Assembly: GCA_030540405.1 (NCBI GenBank)
Contig: JAUNWH010000002.1
Span: 1 to 64,000 of the forward strand
Direction: 5' to 3'
DNA: 64,000 bases
From: Spirochaetales bacterium
Lineage (GTDB): Bacteria; Spirochaetota; Spirochaetia; Treponematales; Treponemataceae
Below, in pieces: positions 1-9,061 of the stretch (within the stretch, counting starts at the first letter, position 1; the number at the start of each line of letters is the position of its first letter). A program made the translations under genes and the position numbers. Below the pieces are notes generated by a model. It worked only from the letters and a program-made list of their open reading frames with translations, did not search any database and had not been told where the DNA came from.

Positions 1-1303
1 GCATTTCTTTTCCTGTCTGAGTTGCAGAAACACAGCAGCAGATTGAGTAGTCATCTCCCCAGATTGGGCGCATTACATCATCGTTTTCATACTGAATTGA
101 AGATGTGTCGATAGAAATCTTTGCGGCATAGCGGCGGAAGTTTTCTGGAAGTCTCTTTGAATAGAGAACTGTCATGTTTGGCTCTGGGCTTGGTCCCATG
201 TTTTCCAATGTGTGGAGGAAGCGGTAGTCGTTCTTTGTAACCATGTCGCGTCCGTCCTGTCCAAGACCTGCAACTTCCAATGTAGCCCAAATCGGGTCGC
301 CAGAGAAAAGCTGATTGTAAGATTCAATACGTGCAAAGCGAACCATGCGGAACTTCATAACGATGTGATCAACAAGTTCCTGTGCTTTTTCTTCTGTAAG
401 GATTCCTTTTTTCAAGTCGCGCTCAATGTAGCAGTCAAGGAATGTTGAAATGCGTCCTACAGACATTGCGGCGCCATTCTGTGTCTTGATTGCGGCAAGG
501 TAGCCAAAGTAAAGCCACTGGAAAGCTTCTTTTGCATTCTTTGCAGGATTTGAAATATCATATCCGTAAATCGCAGCCATTGCCTTGATTCCCTTGAGTG
601 CCTTAATCTGCTCAGAAATTTCTTCACGGAGGCGGATAACATCATCTGTCATTGTTCCGTTTCCGCAGTTAGCCTTGTCCTGTTCCTTGCACTGGATAAG
701 ATAGTCAATACCATAAAGAGCAACACGGCGGTAGTCTCCTACGATGCGTCCGCGTCCATAAGTATCAGGCAAACCAGTAAGAATGTGAGCCTTGCGAGCT
801 TTTCTGATTTCTGGAGTATAAACTTCAAATACAGCGTCCGAGTGAGTCTTGTGATATTCTGTGAAAACTCTGTGAAGTTCTGGATTTGGCTTGTAGCCGT
901 ACATTTCAAGGCACTGCTCAGCCATTCTGATTCCGCCGTAAGGCATAAATGCTCTTTTAAGAGGCTTGTCTGTCTGAAGACCTACAACCTGCTCAAGATC
1001 TTTTCCTTCCGGGCAAATATATCCAGCCTGATGAGATGTAAGGCTGGTAACAACGTCTGTATCCAAATCAAGAACACCTGATCTTTCTTTTCCGTCAAGA
1101 CCAACGCACTTCTTATTATGCTCAGCTTTCTGCAACTTCTGGAGCTCATCAAACAACTTGCTTGTGGCAGCTGTAGGTCCAGCCAAGAATGACTCATCGC
1201 CGCTATACTGAGTATAGTTAGCCTGAATAAAATCGCGAACATTGACTTCGCTTGTCCACAAACCTTTTGGGTTAAAACCTTCCCATTCAGCTCTCATGTT
1301 CAT
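1..1303 (-). CDS. pflB: Pyruvate formate-lyase (formate C-acetyltransferase), 3' end outside the window
   Basis: Glycyl-radical enzyme of anaerobic fermentation that converts pyruvate and CoA to acetyl-CoA and formate in the cytoplasm. The 434 visible codons cover the N-terminal and central part of the family. At the left edge the active-site block reads [10 protein letters not shown] (residues 417-426), corresponding to the Cys418-Cys419 pair of the E. coli enzyme; here three cysteines occur in a row. The C-terminal glycyl-radical loop is beyond the window, so completeness cannot be judged. The start at 1303 has an AGAGG box 7 nt upstream; the ATG two codons later (1297) is an alternative. 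Its activase gene is not in the window. Transcribed from the strong promoter at 1351-1379. Confidence 0.95.
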   Translation of the reverse strand, partial: MNMRAEWEGFNPKGLWTSEVNVRDFIQANYTQYSGDESFLAGPTAATSKLFDELQKLQKAEHNKKCVGLDGKERSGVLDLDTDVVTSLTSHQAGYICPEGKDLEQVVGLQTDKPLKRAFMPYGGIRMAEQCLEMYGYKPNPELHRVFTEYHKTHSDAVFEVYTPEIRKARKAHILTGLPDTYGRGRIVGDYRRVALYGIDYLIQCKEQDKANCGNGTMTDDVIRLREEISEQIKALKGIKAMAAIYGYDISNPAKNAKEAFQWLYFGYLAAIKTQNGAAMSVGRISTFLDCYIERDLKKGILTEEKAQELVDHIVMKFRMVRFARIESYNQLFSGDPIWATLEVAGLGQDGRDMVTKNDYRFLHTLENMGPSPEPNMTVLYSKRLPENFRRYAAKISIDTSSIQYENDDVMRPIWGDDYSICCCVSATQTGKEM

Positions 1304-1350
1304 TTCAAAACCTCTTTGTATTGAAAAATTCAACTATAATAACTGGAAGC

Positions 1351-1379
1351 ATTATAGACCATTGCTTTTTTTTATGCAA
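1351..1379 (-). promoter_or_regulatory. pflB promoter, sigma-70 type
   Basis: Reading leftward, TTGCAT (1379-1374), a 17-nt spacer and a perfect TATAAT (1356-1351). The predicted transcript has a leader of about 40 nt carrying the AGAGG ribosome site of pflB. Confidence 0.7.
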
Positions 1380-1416
1380 TTGCCAAAAACGGCAGTCCAG
1401 TTCCCGGTAAATTAAT

Positions 1417-1431
1417 TTGTAATTATTACAA
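1417..1431. promoter_or_regulatory. 15-bp perfect palindrome upstream of the pflB promoter
   Basis: TTGTAATTATTACAA is a perfect palindrome around a central T, about 40 bp upstream of the pflB -35 box, in the AT-rich 482-bp gap between pflB and groEL. The half sites resemble redox-type operators, but the spacing is shorter than a Rex site and the sequence is not an FNR box. Its role is inferred from position only. Apart from this site, the pflB promoter and the groEL leader hairpin, nothing else was recognised in the gap. Confidence 0.4.
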
Positions 1432-1735
1432 TTATGATTATAATACAATTACAGAAAATATCAAGTGATTTGCAAAGATTTTCCCAAAAACAATCAATAA
1501 TTCTAAAAATCAAAATTTCAAGTTTTATTAATTGAGCATAAAAATTTAATAAGCTATCAGAAAAAGCGCATCAATTTGCGAATTCAGCAAAAACAAAACT
1601 CGACATTTGGGCTAAAAAATTAAGTTTCTTCTATATTAATTGACAAATAAACAAAAAAAATAAAAGTTTTAGTAAAAAATATTGTCGCTTTTTATAATTT
1701 TTAGTATCTTTATTTGCAATAAAATAAAATTTTTA

Positions 1736-1763
1736 AGCTGTCTTTAGATTTTTCAAGGCAGCT
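1736..1763 (+). promoter_or_regulatory. Inverted repeat in the groEL leader
   Basis: AGCTGTCTT (1736-1744) and AAGGCAGCT (1755-1763) form a 9-bp inverted repeat with one G-U pair and a 10-nt loop, ending 22 nt before the groEL start. It occupies the place where CIRCE lies in many bacteria, but is not the CIRCE sequence TTAGCACTC-N9-GAGTGCTAA. It could be an operator or an RNA hairpin next to the ribosome site. A possible -10 (TATAAT, 1693-1698) lies upstream without a clear -35. Confidence 0.45.
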
Positions 1764-1785
1764 AATAAAAATAGGAGTTAGAATC

Positions 1786-3420
1786 ATGGCTAAACAGTTA
1801 GTTTACAGTGAAGATGCACGCAAAAAAATGCTGAGCGGAGTTGAGCAGATTGCTCGCGCAGTAAAAGTAACATTAGGACCTTGCGGACGCTTGGTTATGC
1901 TTGACAAAAAATATGGCGCACCGACAATCACAAAAGACGGCGTTTCAGTTGCAAAAGAAATCGAGCTCAAAGATCCTTTTGAAAACATGGGAGCACAGCT
2001 TGTACGCGAAGTTTCATCAAAGACAAACGATGTAGCTGGAGACGGAACAACAACAGCAACAGTTCTTGCCTATGCAATTGTACGCGAAGGTCTCAAGGCC
2101 GTTTCAGCAGGAATGACACCAATTGAAATCAAACGCGGAATCGACAAGGCAACTGCAATTGCAGTTGAAGAAGTAAAAAAGAACAGCCGCGCAGTAAAAG
2201 GCAACGAAGATATTACTCACGTAGCGACAATTTCTGCAAACAACGACCCGGAAATTGGTAAAATCCTTGCAGACGCAATTGAAAAAGTCGGAAAAGACGG
2301 CGTTATCACAGTTGAAGAATCCAAGAACATGGACACAACTGTAAAAACTGTAGAAGGAATGCAGTTTGACCGCGGATATATTTCTTCTTACTTTGTAAAT
2401 GACCGCGAGCGCATGGAAGTAAACTACAACGATGCTTACGTCCTTATTTACGATGAAAAAATCAGCACAATGAAAGATCTTCTTCCTGTTCTTGAAAAAG
2501 TTGCACAGACAGGAAAGCCTTTAATCATTATTTCTGAAGACCTTGACGGTGAAGCTCTTGCAACTTTGGTTGTAAACTCAATCCGCGGAACTCTCAAATG
2601 CTGTGCTGTAAAAGCACCTGGATTCGGCGACAGAAGAAAGGAAATGCTTCAGGACATCGCAATCCTCACAGGCGGAAAAGTAATCACAAAAGACTTGGGA
2701 CTTAAGCTTGAATCAACAGAACTTGCAGATCTTGGACAGGTAAAGTCTGTAAAAATCGACAAGGACAACACAACTTTGGTTGACGGCGCTGGAGACAAAA
2801 AGGCAATCGCTGACCGTGTTGCAGAAATCAAGAATCAGATTGAAAAATCAACTTCTGACTATGACAAGGAAAAGCTCAAGGAACGCCTTGCAAAACTTTC
2901 TGGCGGTGTAGCTGTAATCAACATCGGCGCAATCACAGAAACAGAAATGAAAGAAAAGAAATTCCGTGTTGAAGATACTCTTGCGGCAACAAGAGCAGCT
3001 TTGGAAGAAGGAATTGTTTCAGGCGGTGGACTTGCGCTCATCGAAGCAAGCAAAGTTCTTGACGCAGAAAAAGAAAATCTTACTGGAGACGAAAAAGTTG
3101 GTTTCCAGATTATAAAAAGAGCATTGGAAGAGCCTATCCGCCAGATTGCAGAAAATGCAGGAGTAGACGGAGCTGTAATCGCTGACAAAGCAAAGGCAGA
3201 AAAGAAAGGCGTTGGCTACAATGCCGCTACAGGCGAATGGGTAGACATGATGGAAGCTGGAATCATTGACCCTGCAAAGGTTACAAGATGCGCTCTCCAG
3301 AATGCTGCTTCTGTAGCTGGAATGCTGCTCACAACAGAATGCGCTATCACAGATATTCCTGAACCACCAGCACCAGTTGCTCCACAGGCGGGCATGGATG
3401 GAATGGGCGGAATGTACTAA
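1786..3420 (+). CDS. groL: Chaperonin GroEL (Hsp60)
   Basis: ATP-dependent cytosolic chaperonin that folds proteins in a 14-mer with GroES. The 544-residue length is normal. Seen: N-terminal [10 protein letters not shown], the ATP-site block [13 protein letters not shown] (about residues 86-98), the equatorial/intermediate hinge LSGGVAVI, and the glycine-methionine tail GMDGMGGMY. The ATG at 1786 is preceded by AGGAG at 1773-1777. No groES lies beside it, so the gene is a single unit closed by the terminator at 3454-3488. The leader hairpin at 1736-1763 is the only visible regulatory candidate. Confidence 0.98.
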   Translation: MAKQLVYSEDARKKMLSGVEQIARAVKVTLGPCGRLVMLDKKYGAPTITKDGVSVAKEIELKDPFENMGAQLVREVSSKTNDVAGDGTTTATVLAYAIVREGLKAVSAGMTPIEIKRGIDKATAIAVEEVKKNSRAVKGNEDITHVATISANNDPEIGKILADAIEKVGKDGVITVEESKNMDTTVKTVEGMQFDRGYISSYFVNDRERMEVNYNDAYVLIYDEKISTMKDLLPVLEKVAQTGKPLIIISEDLDGEALATLVVNSIRGTLKCCAVKAPGFGDRRKEMLQDIAILTGGKVITKDLGLKLESTELADLGQVKSVKIDKDNTTLVDGAGDKKAIADRVAEIKNQIEKSTSDYDKEKLKERLAKLSGGVAVINIGAITETEMKEKKFRVEDTLAATRAALEEGIVSGGGLALIEASKVLDAEKENLTGDEKVGFQIIKRALEEPIRQIAENAGVDGAVIADKAKAEKKGVGYNAATGEWVDMMEAGIIDPAKVTRCALQNAASVAGMLLTTECAITDIPEPPAPVAPQAGMDGMGGMY

Positions 3421-3453
3421 TAGCGATTCCAAACTTTAGCCAAGCTAAAAATG

Positions 3454-3488
3454 CGGCTGCGACCAACAAACGGTTGCGGCCGTTTTTT
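3454..3488 (+). terminator. Rho-independent terminator of groEL
   Basis: CGGCTGCGACC (3454-3464) pairs with GGTTGCGGCCG (3472-3482) across a 7-nt loop, with two G-U pairs, followed directly by six T (3483-3488). Confidence 0.85.
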
Positions 3489-3560
3489 GTTTTAAATAAA
3501 CCAGATTTCGTGATAGAATATAATATTATAAATTACTAATATTTTTCTGGAGAACAGACT

Positions 3561-5306
3561 ATGCAGACAGCCACAAAAACACCTTGGGATTTTTTAAGCA
3601 AATACAAAGACATCGACTTTTCAGGGGAATGGCCCACAGTTCCCGAAATGTTTTTTATAACAGCAAAGAGATTTCCAGAAAGACCTTGCTTTACAGATTT
3701 TGAAGGCGAAGGCGGCTCAAAAAATACACTTTTATATTCACAGGTAGAACAAAAAGTAAAAGCCCTTGCCTCCTGGTTCACAGAAAACGGAATCCAAAAA
3801 GGAGACAGAATCGCAGTAAGCGGAAAAAACTCCCCTCAATGGGGGCTTGTGTTCCTTGCATCTCTTGCCGCCGGAGCTACAATCTGTCCTATAGATTACG
3901 CTCTCCATGAAGAGGAAATAAAAAATCTTTTGAACACAGCCAAGCCAAAATTCTTTTTTGTCGATGAAGAAAAGTTTCCAACCTTTGACGCGCAAAATTC
4001 TGAATACAAAATTTATTCGCTCAGTCCGAAATTTTCAGAAAAATACGTTTATAGTTTAAAGCCAAATTCAATTGAACATGATTTTCGCAGCGCAAAAGAA
4101 GACGACCTTGCTGCAATTCTTTTTACAAGCGGAACAACAGGAAATCCAAAAGGCGTAATGCTCACCCACAAGAACCTTGTAAGCGACGCATATATCGCGC
4201 AAACCCGCATGGATATTTTTTCAACTGATGTTTTTTACGCGCTTCTTCCGATTCACCACGCTTACACAATGCAGGCAGTTTTTATAGAAAGCCTTTCTGT
4301 AGGAGCTGAAATTGTATTCGGAAAAAGCATGGCAGTTTCCCGGCTGATGAAAGAGCTTCGCGAAGGACAAATCACAATGCTCCTTGGGGTTCCGCTTTTA
4401 TTCAACAAGCTGCTTGCAGGAATAATGAAAGGAATCAAGGCAAAAGGCCCGGTTGTAAACGGCGCAATCCATGCCATGATGTGCATTTCCTACATAATAA
4501 AAAAAGTTTTCAAAGTAAATCCCGGAAAGACACTTTTTAAAAGCGTGCTTAAACAAGCAAACATTCAGTCGCTAAGAATTGCAATTTGCGGCGGAGGACC
4601 TCTTGCTTCAAGCGTATTTAAAATCTACAACGAAATGGGAATTGACTTTGTGCAGGGCTACGGACTTACAGAAACAAGCCCGATTATCGCATTGAACCCG
4701 ATAAGCCGATTTAAAATTGAAAGTGTCGGCCAGTATTTCTTTCCGTATATGGAAATGAAAATTCTTGAGCCTTCCGCAGACGGAATCGGAGAAGTAGCGG
4801 TAAAAGGCCCGATGGTTTTTAAAGGCTACTACAACATGGAAGAAGAAACCGAAAAAGTCTTTACTCCAGACGGATTCTTTAAAACCGGCGACCTTGGAAA
4901 ACTAGACAGCGAAGGCTACCTTATTCTTGCAGGCCGCGTAAAAAACATGATTGTTACAGAAGGCGGAAAAAACGTCTACCCGGAAGAAATTGAAAACGCA
5001 TTCCAGCTTTTTACAGACATAGCGCAAATCACAGTGCGCGGCTACATTGCAGATAAAGCAACAAAAAGCGAGCAAATTGAAGCTCTTGTCTATGCCAGCG
5101 ACGACCTTTTTTCAAGACTGAACATAAACAGAGAATCCTCTCCGCTAGACGAATCTATAAAGTCAGAAGTTGAAAAAATAATTTCAAAAGTAAACAAGGA
5201 ACTTCAGCCTTACGCCCGCATTTCAAAAATCACAATGCTCGAACAGCCCCTGGAAATGACCACCACCCAAAAAGTAAAACGAGGAAAAATATCTAGCAAT
5301 GAATAA
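3561..5306 (+). CDS. AMP-forming long-chain acyl-CoA synthetase family protein
   Basis: Member of the adenylate-forming (ANL) superfamily, which activates a carboxylic acid with ATP and transfers it to CoA. Motifs in order: phosphate loop LFTSGTTGNPKGVMLTH (about residues 188-204), YGLTETSP (about 370-377), FFKTGDLG and the hinge with GRVKNMIVTEGGKNVYPEE (about 440-475), and a C-terminal TTTQKVKRGKIS carrying the likely catalytic lysine. At 581 residues it fits the bacterial FadD/long-chain group; the exact acyl chain is not readable from sequence. Start at 3561 with a GGAG box about 10 nt upstream. A TATAAT at 3519-3524 may be the -10. Its stop codon overlaps the start of the broken DUF3990 gene (ATGAATAA). 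Confidence 0.88.
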   Translation: MQTATKTPWDFLSKYKDIDFSGEWPTVPEMFFITAKRFPERPCFTDFEGEGGSKNTLLYSQVEQKVKALASWFTENGIQKGDRIAVSGKNSPQWGLVFLASLAAGATICPIDYALHEEEIKNLLNTAKPKFFFVDEEKFPTFDAQNSEYKIYSLSPKFSEKYVYSLKPNSIEHDFRSAKEDDLAAILFTSGTTGNPKGVMLTHKNLVSDAYIAQTRMDIFSTDVFYALLPIHHAYTMQAVFIESLSVGAEIVFGKSMAVSRLMKELREGQITMLLGVPLLFNKLLAGIMKGIKAKGPVVNGAIHAMMCISYIIKKVFKVNPGKTLFKSVLKQANIQSLRIAICGGGPLASSVFKIYNEMGIDFVQGYGLTETSPIIALNPISRFKIESVGQYFFPYMEMKILEPSADGIGEVAVKGPMVFKGYYNMEEETEKVFTPDGFFKTGDLGKLDSEGYLILAGRVKNMIVTEGGKNVYPEEIENAFQLFTDIAQITVRGYIADKATKSEQIEALVYASDDLFSRLNINRESSPLDESIKSEVEKIISKVNKELQPYARISKITMLEQPLEMTTTQKVKRGKISSNE

Positions 5307-5783
5307 AAGCGTATTATACCATGCAAGCGGATAAATTGTGCAGTTTCCAGAAATCCGAAAAAGTTTATACACAAAAGATTTTTCATGGGGATTTTATTGC
5401 ACAAACAACTGGAAGCAAGCCGTCCGCTGGGCAAACAGAAACAATGAAAAGCCTGTAATCAATTTTTTTGATTATACCGCCGATGAATCTCTTTCAATTT
5501 TAAAATTCAATGAAATGAATGACGGCTGGCTTGAATTCATTGCTTATTGCCGAAGCGGAAAAACTCACAATTACGATATTGTCGAAGGTCCGATGGCGAA
5601 CGACACAGTATGGAATTATGTAAACGATTTTATTAAAGGCACAATTACAAAAAAAAACAATTTTGGGCACTTGCAGAATTCAAGAACCCTACACATCAAA
5701 TAAGTTTCCATACATTATCAGCATTAAACTGCCTTAATTTCAAAAAAAGCGAGATTGTATATGACCGAAGAACAGAGGAATGA
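5299..5783 (+). pseudogene. DUF3990 (ART-fold) gene broken by an in-frame TAA and a one-base frameshift
   Basis: The N-terminal piece NKSVLYHASG from ATG 5299 is followed by TAA (5332-5334) and, in the same frame, by IVQFPEIRKSLYTKDFSWGF, the order expected for DUF3990 proteins (ADP-ribosyltransferase-like fold). After GPMANDTVWNYVNDF the frame runs into an A9 tract (5649-5657) and soon stops. One extra A would restore KKKQFWALAEFKNPTHQISF and read to a TGA at 5781-5783. A GTG at 5338 could start a 121-residue product missing both ends. Two independent lesions make a pseudogene the best reading, unless stop readthrough and slippage on the A9 tract occur. The gene overlaps the acyl-CoA synthetase stop and the next gene's start. 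Confidence 0.75.
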
Positions 5784-6204
5784 TTTTTTTTATGTCTGCG
5801 CGCTGATTGAATTTATTGCCCGCAAGACAAAAAACCGCCGCGGAGTTGTTGTTAATGCGCTTGGCAAAAAGGGCGTGCACAAGCAGCTCTATGCCGCGCC
5901 TGTAAACCACTGCCTTTCATTTGAGCAAGTAAGCGATGAAATAATCCGGGACTACAAAATCCAAGACGGCGACTTTGAAACTGTAAAAAACTGCAAGTAC
6001 ACACTGCCCGGATTTCAGGACATAGGAAAACTTTACTGCATAATGATTGAAGACTTATCTGTTCCGGGAACAGAAGAAGAAACTTTAATCAAGCTATTCA
6101 ATTCATTTATAAGCGACCAAATCTCAAACTTCAACACAGACCTCTATTACCAGAACCCAAGCTATCTTGAAGAATCCTACAAGGCAGGACGGCTGCTGGA
6201 ATAA
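5761..6204 (+). CDS. Conserved protein of the DUF3990 neighbourhood, N terminus DUF3791-like
   Basis: 147 residues from ATG 5761 (a TTG at 5755 is also possible; no strong ribosome site). The first ~75 residues are a helical block rich in aromatic and aliphatic residues (NDFFYVCALIEFIARKTK ... ALGKKGVHKQLY). This resembles the small DUF3791-type partners that accompany DUF3990 proteins; the match is by eye and uncertain. The remainder is acidic and unrecognised. It overlaps the end of the broken DUF3990 gene by 23 nt in another frame, so the two were probably one translationally coupled unit of toxin/partner type. Its own reading frame is intact. Confidence 0.55.
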   Translation: MTEEQRNDFFYVCALIEFIARKTKNRRGVVVNALGKKGVHKQLYAAPVNHCLSFEQVSDEIIRDYKIQDGDFETVKNCKYTLPGFQDIGKLYCIMIEDLSVPGTEEETLIKLFNSFISDQISNFNTDLYYQNPSYLEESYKAGRLLE

Positions 6205-6233
6205 AATATAATTCCTACGCAAGTTTTTACAGA

Positions 6234-6284
6234 CAAAAAAAGCCGCGCCGGATTTTGCATTTAAATGCATTTTCCAGCACGGCT
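6234..6284 (-). terminator. Rho-independent terminator of the minus-strand cluster
   Basis: On the minus strand AGCCGTGCTGG (6284-6274) pairs with CCGGCGCGGCT (6251-6241) using two U-G pairs and is followed by seven T (6240-6234). The loop contains the palindrome GCATTTAAATGC. Read on the plus strand the same pairs become C-A mismatches, so it serves the leftward genes better. Confidence 0.7.
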
Positions 6285-6320
6285 CTTGTTTTTAGATTTT
6301 TATGAAAAAGCTAAATGAGA

Positions 6321-6644
6321 TTATTTTTCTCCCTGATAATTTGGATCTTCATAAAAGGTATTAACCCAGCTTGAAAGGTCTCTTTCCCAGTCCATCATTG
6401 CCATATAGCCATCATAATCATCATATATTTTTTCTGTAGCTTTAGCTTTAATAGGTGTATTAAAAAGCTCATACGCTCTCTTAAAATCTTCTTTTTTTAG
6501 AGCCTTTTCTGCGTTATCATTTTTATTTGCCATTTCCTGAAGATAAGGCTCATTTGGAATTTTGGCTGGTCTTTTTGATTTATAGTTTTTTATATTACGT
6601 GGACCTGTTTCAACATTCATATTAAAACCAGGCAAGTTAGGCAT
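6321..6644 (-). CDS. Hypothetical protein, charged, 107 residues
   Basis: Not recognised. The product is hydrophilic and lysine- and aspartate-rich, without a signal peptide or membrane segment. The centre (AEKALKKEDFKRAYELFNTP) looks like one TPR-type helix pair. The start at 6644 has a GGAAAAGAAG stretch just upstream. It begins 15 nt after the stop of the 47-residue secreted protein gene, so the two are probably co-transcribed. It is the last gene before the terminator at 6234-6284. Confidence 0.55.
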   Translation of the reverse strand: MPNLPGFNMNVETGPRNIKNYKSKRPAKIPNEPYLQEMANKNDNAEKALKKEDFKRAYELFNTPIKAKATEKIYDDYDGYMAMMDWERDLSSWVNTFYEDPNYQGEK

Positions 6645-6659
6645 ATCTTCTTTTCCAGT

Positions 6660-6803
6660 TTATTCTGTTGCCTGCTGCGAATTGCTCTTTCCGCCTACTC
6701 TGTCTCCAAGTCCTTTTACAATATTTTTCCATTTCTGGGCAAAACAAGTGGAGACAGCCATGAGCAAAACCAATACGATTGTTGATTTTCTTGATAATTT
6801 CAC
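6660..6803 (-). CDS. Small secreted protein, 47 residues, GTG start
   Basis: A short gene supported by a clear AAGGAG box 7 nt before a GTG at 6803, and by a textbook signal peptide: KLSRKS, a hydrophobic core IVLVLLMAVST, then CFA before QKW. Cleavage after Ala22 would release a 25-residue basic peptide (QKWKNIVKGLGDR ... QQATE). The ATG that overlaps the GTG (ATGTGA) reads a stop at once, so GTG is the start. The function is unknown. Its place directly upstream of the 107-residue gene and downstream of two lipoprotein genes suggests an envelope role. A lipid-anchored alternative is unlikely because the cysteine is followed by FAQ. Confidence 0.6.
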   Translation of the reverse strand: MKLSRKSTIVLVLLMAVSTCFAQKWKNIVKGLGDRVGGKSNSQQATE

Positions 6804-6878
6804 ATATTTACTCCTTCTAATAAAGTGCGAATATTATACCACCAGCACAGCGAATTGTCAAAAATTAAGAGAAATACT

Positions 6879-7160
6879 TTATTTTAGAACATAAATTGCC
6901 TTGCCAGTAACATTCTGCGCAGAATCAGCAACAAAGACATTGCCATATTTGATGTCATTATCCAGCTTGACTGGATAATCTCTTGCAGCAGATACGATTC
7001 CAATGACTTCATAATCTTCTGGAGGTTCTGTATATATAGAAATCCTGTCAGGATTTACAGAAGGTCTCTTTTTTCCAGTAACAAAAGCAGTTCCACTTGC
7101 ACAAGAAAATAATATAAAACAAATAAACAGCAAAGTAAAAATTGAAAATATTTTTTTCAT
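6879..7160 (-). CDS. Small lipoprotein, 93 residues
   Basis: Signal peptide MKKIFSIFTLLFICFILFSC with a lipobox LFSC, so the product should be a lipid-anchored envelope protein of about 75 residues after processing. The mature part includes PDRISIYTEPPEDYEVIGIV, a pattern seen in small bacterial envelope proteins of unknown function. The start at 7160 is chosen over an upstream in-frame ATG at 7217 because of its AAGGAG box and the signal peptide. It follows the PDZ lipoprotein by 19 nt, in the same operon. Confidence 0.7.
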   Translation of the reverse strand: MKKIFSIFTLLFICFILFSCASGTAFVTGKKRPSVNPDRISIYTEPPEDYEVIGIVSAARDYPVKLDNDIKYGNVFVADSAQNVTGKAIYVLK

Positions 7161-7179
7161 TGTTAGAAACTCCTTGAAT

Positions 7180-7983
7180 CTAAAAAATCTTAAATACAGA
7201 TTTTTCTTCTTTTCCATTCCGGATATATTTTATCTCTACTGAATCATTGGCAGACAACTTTGAGGATACAGAAAGATAGGTGTCAGTATTAAGAATGTTT
7301 GTACCGTTGATTTCAATAATCACATCGCCTCTTGAAAGATTAGCGAAAAAAGCCGGAGAGTTTTCATATACAATATCTATGCATATTCCGGTATTTCTTT
7401 GAAGTTTTATTCTGTCTGCCGAATCAAGATTTCTGAATTCAATTCCTATTTTAGGAGCTTTTATATAAGACTGACTATAAGGAACAAAAAAATAAACATC
7501 ATAATTGTAGCGATTAACAGAATACGAATTTGTCATAAACGAAGTTGTGCTATAAGAACGCATATATCCGTTGGAATCAGTGTAATAATGATTATTTACA
7601 AGCGGAACGGAATAAACTCCATTCCTTGTATCAGTATATCTTTTACTGTAAATCGCTGCTTTCGCCCCCTTTCCTTTACAAAAAGAAACTATTTCATTCT
7701 GTAAACAATCTTCTCCTCCTGCTCCAATTTCATCAGGACCGTTCCAAGCGGAATATCCTATAACCTGAAAATAATTTGAACGCACAAAATATAAATCTGA
7801 CTGAATATCATCTGAATAAAAAACTTTTGGAACTTCATTTTCAGCAAGCCTGCAGTCTTCTGGAACAGATTCTATTGATTGCACTTCTGTGTAAAACTTG
7901 GCAACATTGGTTGTTGAGACACAGCTAATCAACGACATTGCGCTAAGCAAAAGAATTGAACATATAAATATTGTCTTTTTCAT
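7180..7983 (-). CDS. PDZ-domain lipoprotein
   Basis: 267 residues. Signal peptide with lipobox SLISC (cysteine at residue 21), a middle domain rich in Tyr/Asn/Ser (about 90-160), and a C-terminal PDZ-like domain (about 175-267: TGICIDIVYENSPAFFANLS, RGDVIIEINGTNI, SVEIKYIRNGKE). PDZ domains bind protein C termini; here there is no protease domain, so a scaffold or chaperone-like envelope role is an inference. AAGGAG precedes the start at 7983. Tightly spaced with the small lipoprotein downstream (19 nt) and the HNH gene upstream (33 nt). Confidence 0.75.
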   Translation of the reverse strand: MKKTIFICSILLLSAMSLISCVSTTNVAKFYTEVQSIESVPEDCRLAENEVPKVFYSDDIQSDLYFVRSNYFQVIGYSAWNGPDEIGAGGEDCLQNEIVSFCKGKGAKAAIYSKRYTDTRNGVYSVPLVNNHYYTDSNGYMRSYSTTSFMTNSYSVNRYNYDVYFFVPYSQSYIKAPKIGIEFRNLDSADRIKLQRNTGICIDIVYENSPAFFANLSRGDVIIEINGTNILNTDTYLSVSSKLSANDSVEIKYIRNGKEEKSVFKIF

Positions 7984-8016
7984 TTTTAATCTCCTTGAAT
8001 AATCATATCACGAATA

Positions 8017-9042
8017 TCAGCAAAGCTCATCAAAGACAGTGCCACCAGTCCATTCATTTTCTCGCCCTTGAAGAACAAGGAAAAACTTATCTGCACTTTC
8101 TTTTGCAAAGCAAGTCATATAAACTCTGTGGACAAAAAGATTGTTCTCAAAAGTAATAGTGCAGAGATTCCACGGTTTTATCGCATCTATTTCGCGACTT
8201 TCTCCTTTTACAATTATCATGTTTTCATGCAATGCAGTTTCCAATACGGAAGAAGAATACTGTTTGTTTCGGCAGAATATTTTTCCCTGCTTTAGATTTT
8301 CAAAATAATCCTGTAATGGAGTCTCAGTTATTTCACTCGGGCAACATGGGAATTCCGCGGGAATACGCCATCTCGTTTTGTCCTGTGCGGCATTTGGCGA
8401 CAACGACATTATAATGTCAGGTTTCGTTCCGTCTGATTTTTCAAATCCTTCAGGATATTCATATCTGAAAATATTTTTCCGTGTTCTATATACCCATTCT
8501 CCGAGGCTTCCGCCAGCAGAAACATTTTTAGGGGAATTCTGATTTGCCCATTTTGTAAGATTTTCAAGGCAAGAATCAGATTCTCTTTGATTTACAGTTC
8601 TCATCCAAGAAATATTCGGCGGCAAATTAAACTTGTGAAGAACAGTTATGTCTTTTAGAACATCTTCTATTTTCATTCCTGCTAAGCCTTCAATTTTCTT
8701 GCAAGTAATAGGATTCAGGATTATATTTTCCAGCCGTGTTAACCAGCGAAGATTTGAAGGTCTGTTGTCCTGCCTATTTGTGTTTATGTGGTCAACAACA
8801 TGACTTTTTGAAGGCGGCTCGCCAAGAAATGCTGTCGCTACAATTCTATGAATTACTTGCTGTGCAATGCACGGATAGCCTTTTTCATTTATTGTAGTTC
8901 CAAAAGTCCATTCATCATCAAGCTTTCTTTTTCTGCTTTCCGTTTTTGAATGTCGCATGACAGCTCCGTTGTCTCGGACTGAATAAGTTTCTTCTTTATA
9001 TGTACAGATTTTTTCTTTTGTGAAATCATTTATATTTGTCAT
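8017..9042 (-). CDS. HNH endonuclease family protein
   Basis: 341 residues. The first third carries an HNH block of the homing-endonuclease/phage type: IHRIVATAFLG followed by HVVDHINTNRQDNRPSNLRW (about residues 64-100), with the His-Asp and Asn residues in the expected order. The remaining ~220 residues are unrecognised and contain a CC pair and several Trp. Homologues of the HNH block are usually mobile or phage nucleases. Here the gene sits in a tight minus-strand operon with lipoprotein genes, which is unusual. Start at 9042 with AGGGGA upstream; the preceding gene ends 19 nt before. Confidence 0.75.
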   Translation of the reverse strand: MTNINDFTKEKICTYKEETYSVRDNGAVMRHSKTESRKRKLDDEWTFGTTINEKGYPCIAQQVIHRIVATAFLGEPPSKSHVVDHINTNRQDNRPSNLRWLTRLENIILNPITCKKIEGLAGMKIEDVLKDITVLHKFNLPPNISWMRTVNQRESDSCLENLTKWANQNSPKNVSAGGSLGEWVYRTRKNIFRYEYPEGFEKSDGTKPDIIMSLSPNAAQDKTRWRIPAEFPCCPSEITETPLQDYFENLKQGKIFCRNKQYSSSVLETALHENMIIVKGESREIDAIKPWNLCTITFENNLFVHRVYMTCFAKESADKFFLVLQGRENEWTGGTVFDELC

Positions 9043-9061
9043 TATATTTTCCCCTATATGC

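Noticed and set aside
1417-1431. Rex operator upstream of pflB
   Set aside because: The half sites are three bases too close for the 18-bp Rex site.
1304-1785. CIRCE element before groEL
   Set aside because: No TTAGCACTC-N9-GAGTGCTAA; the inverted repeat present has a different sequence.
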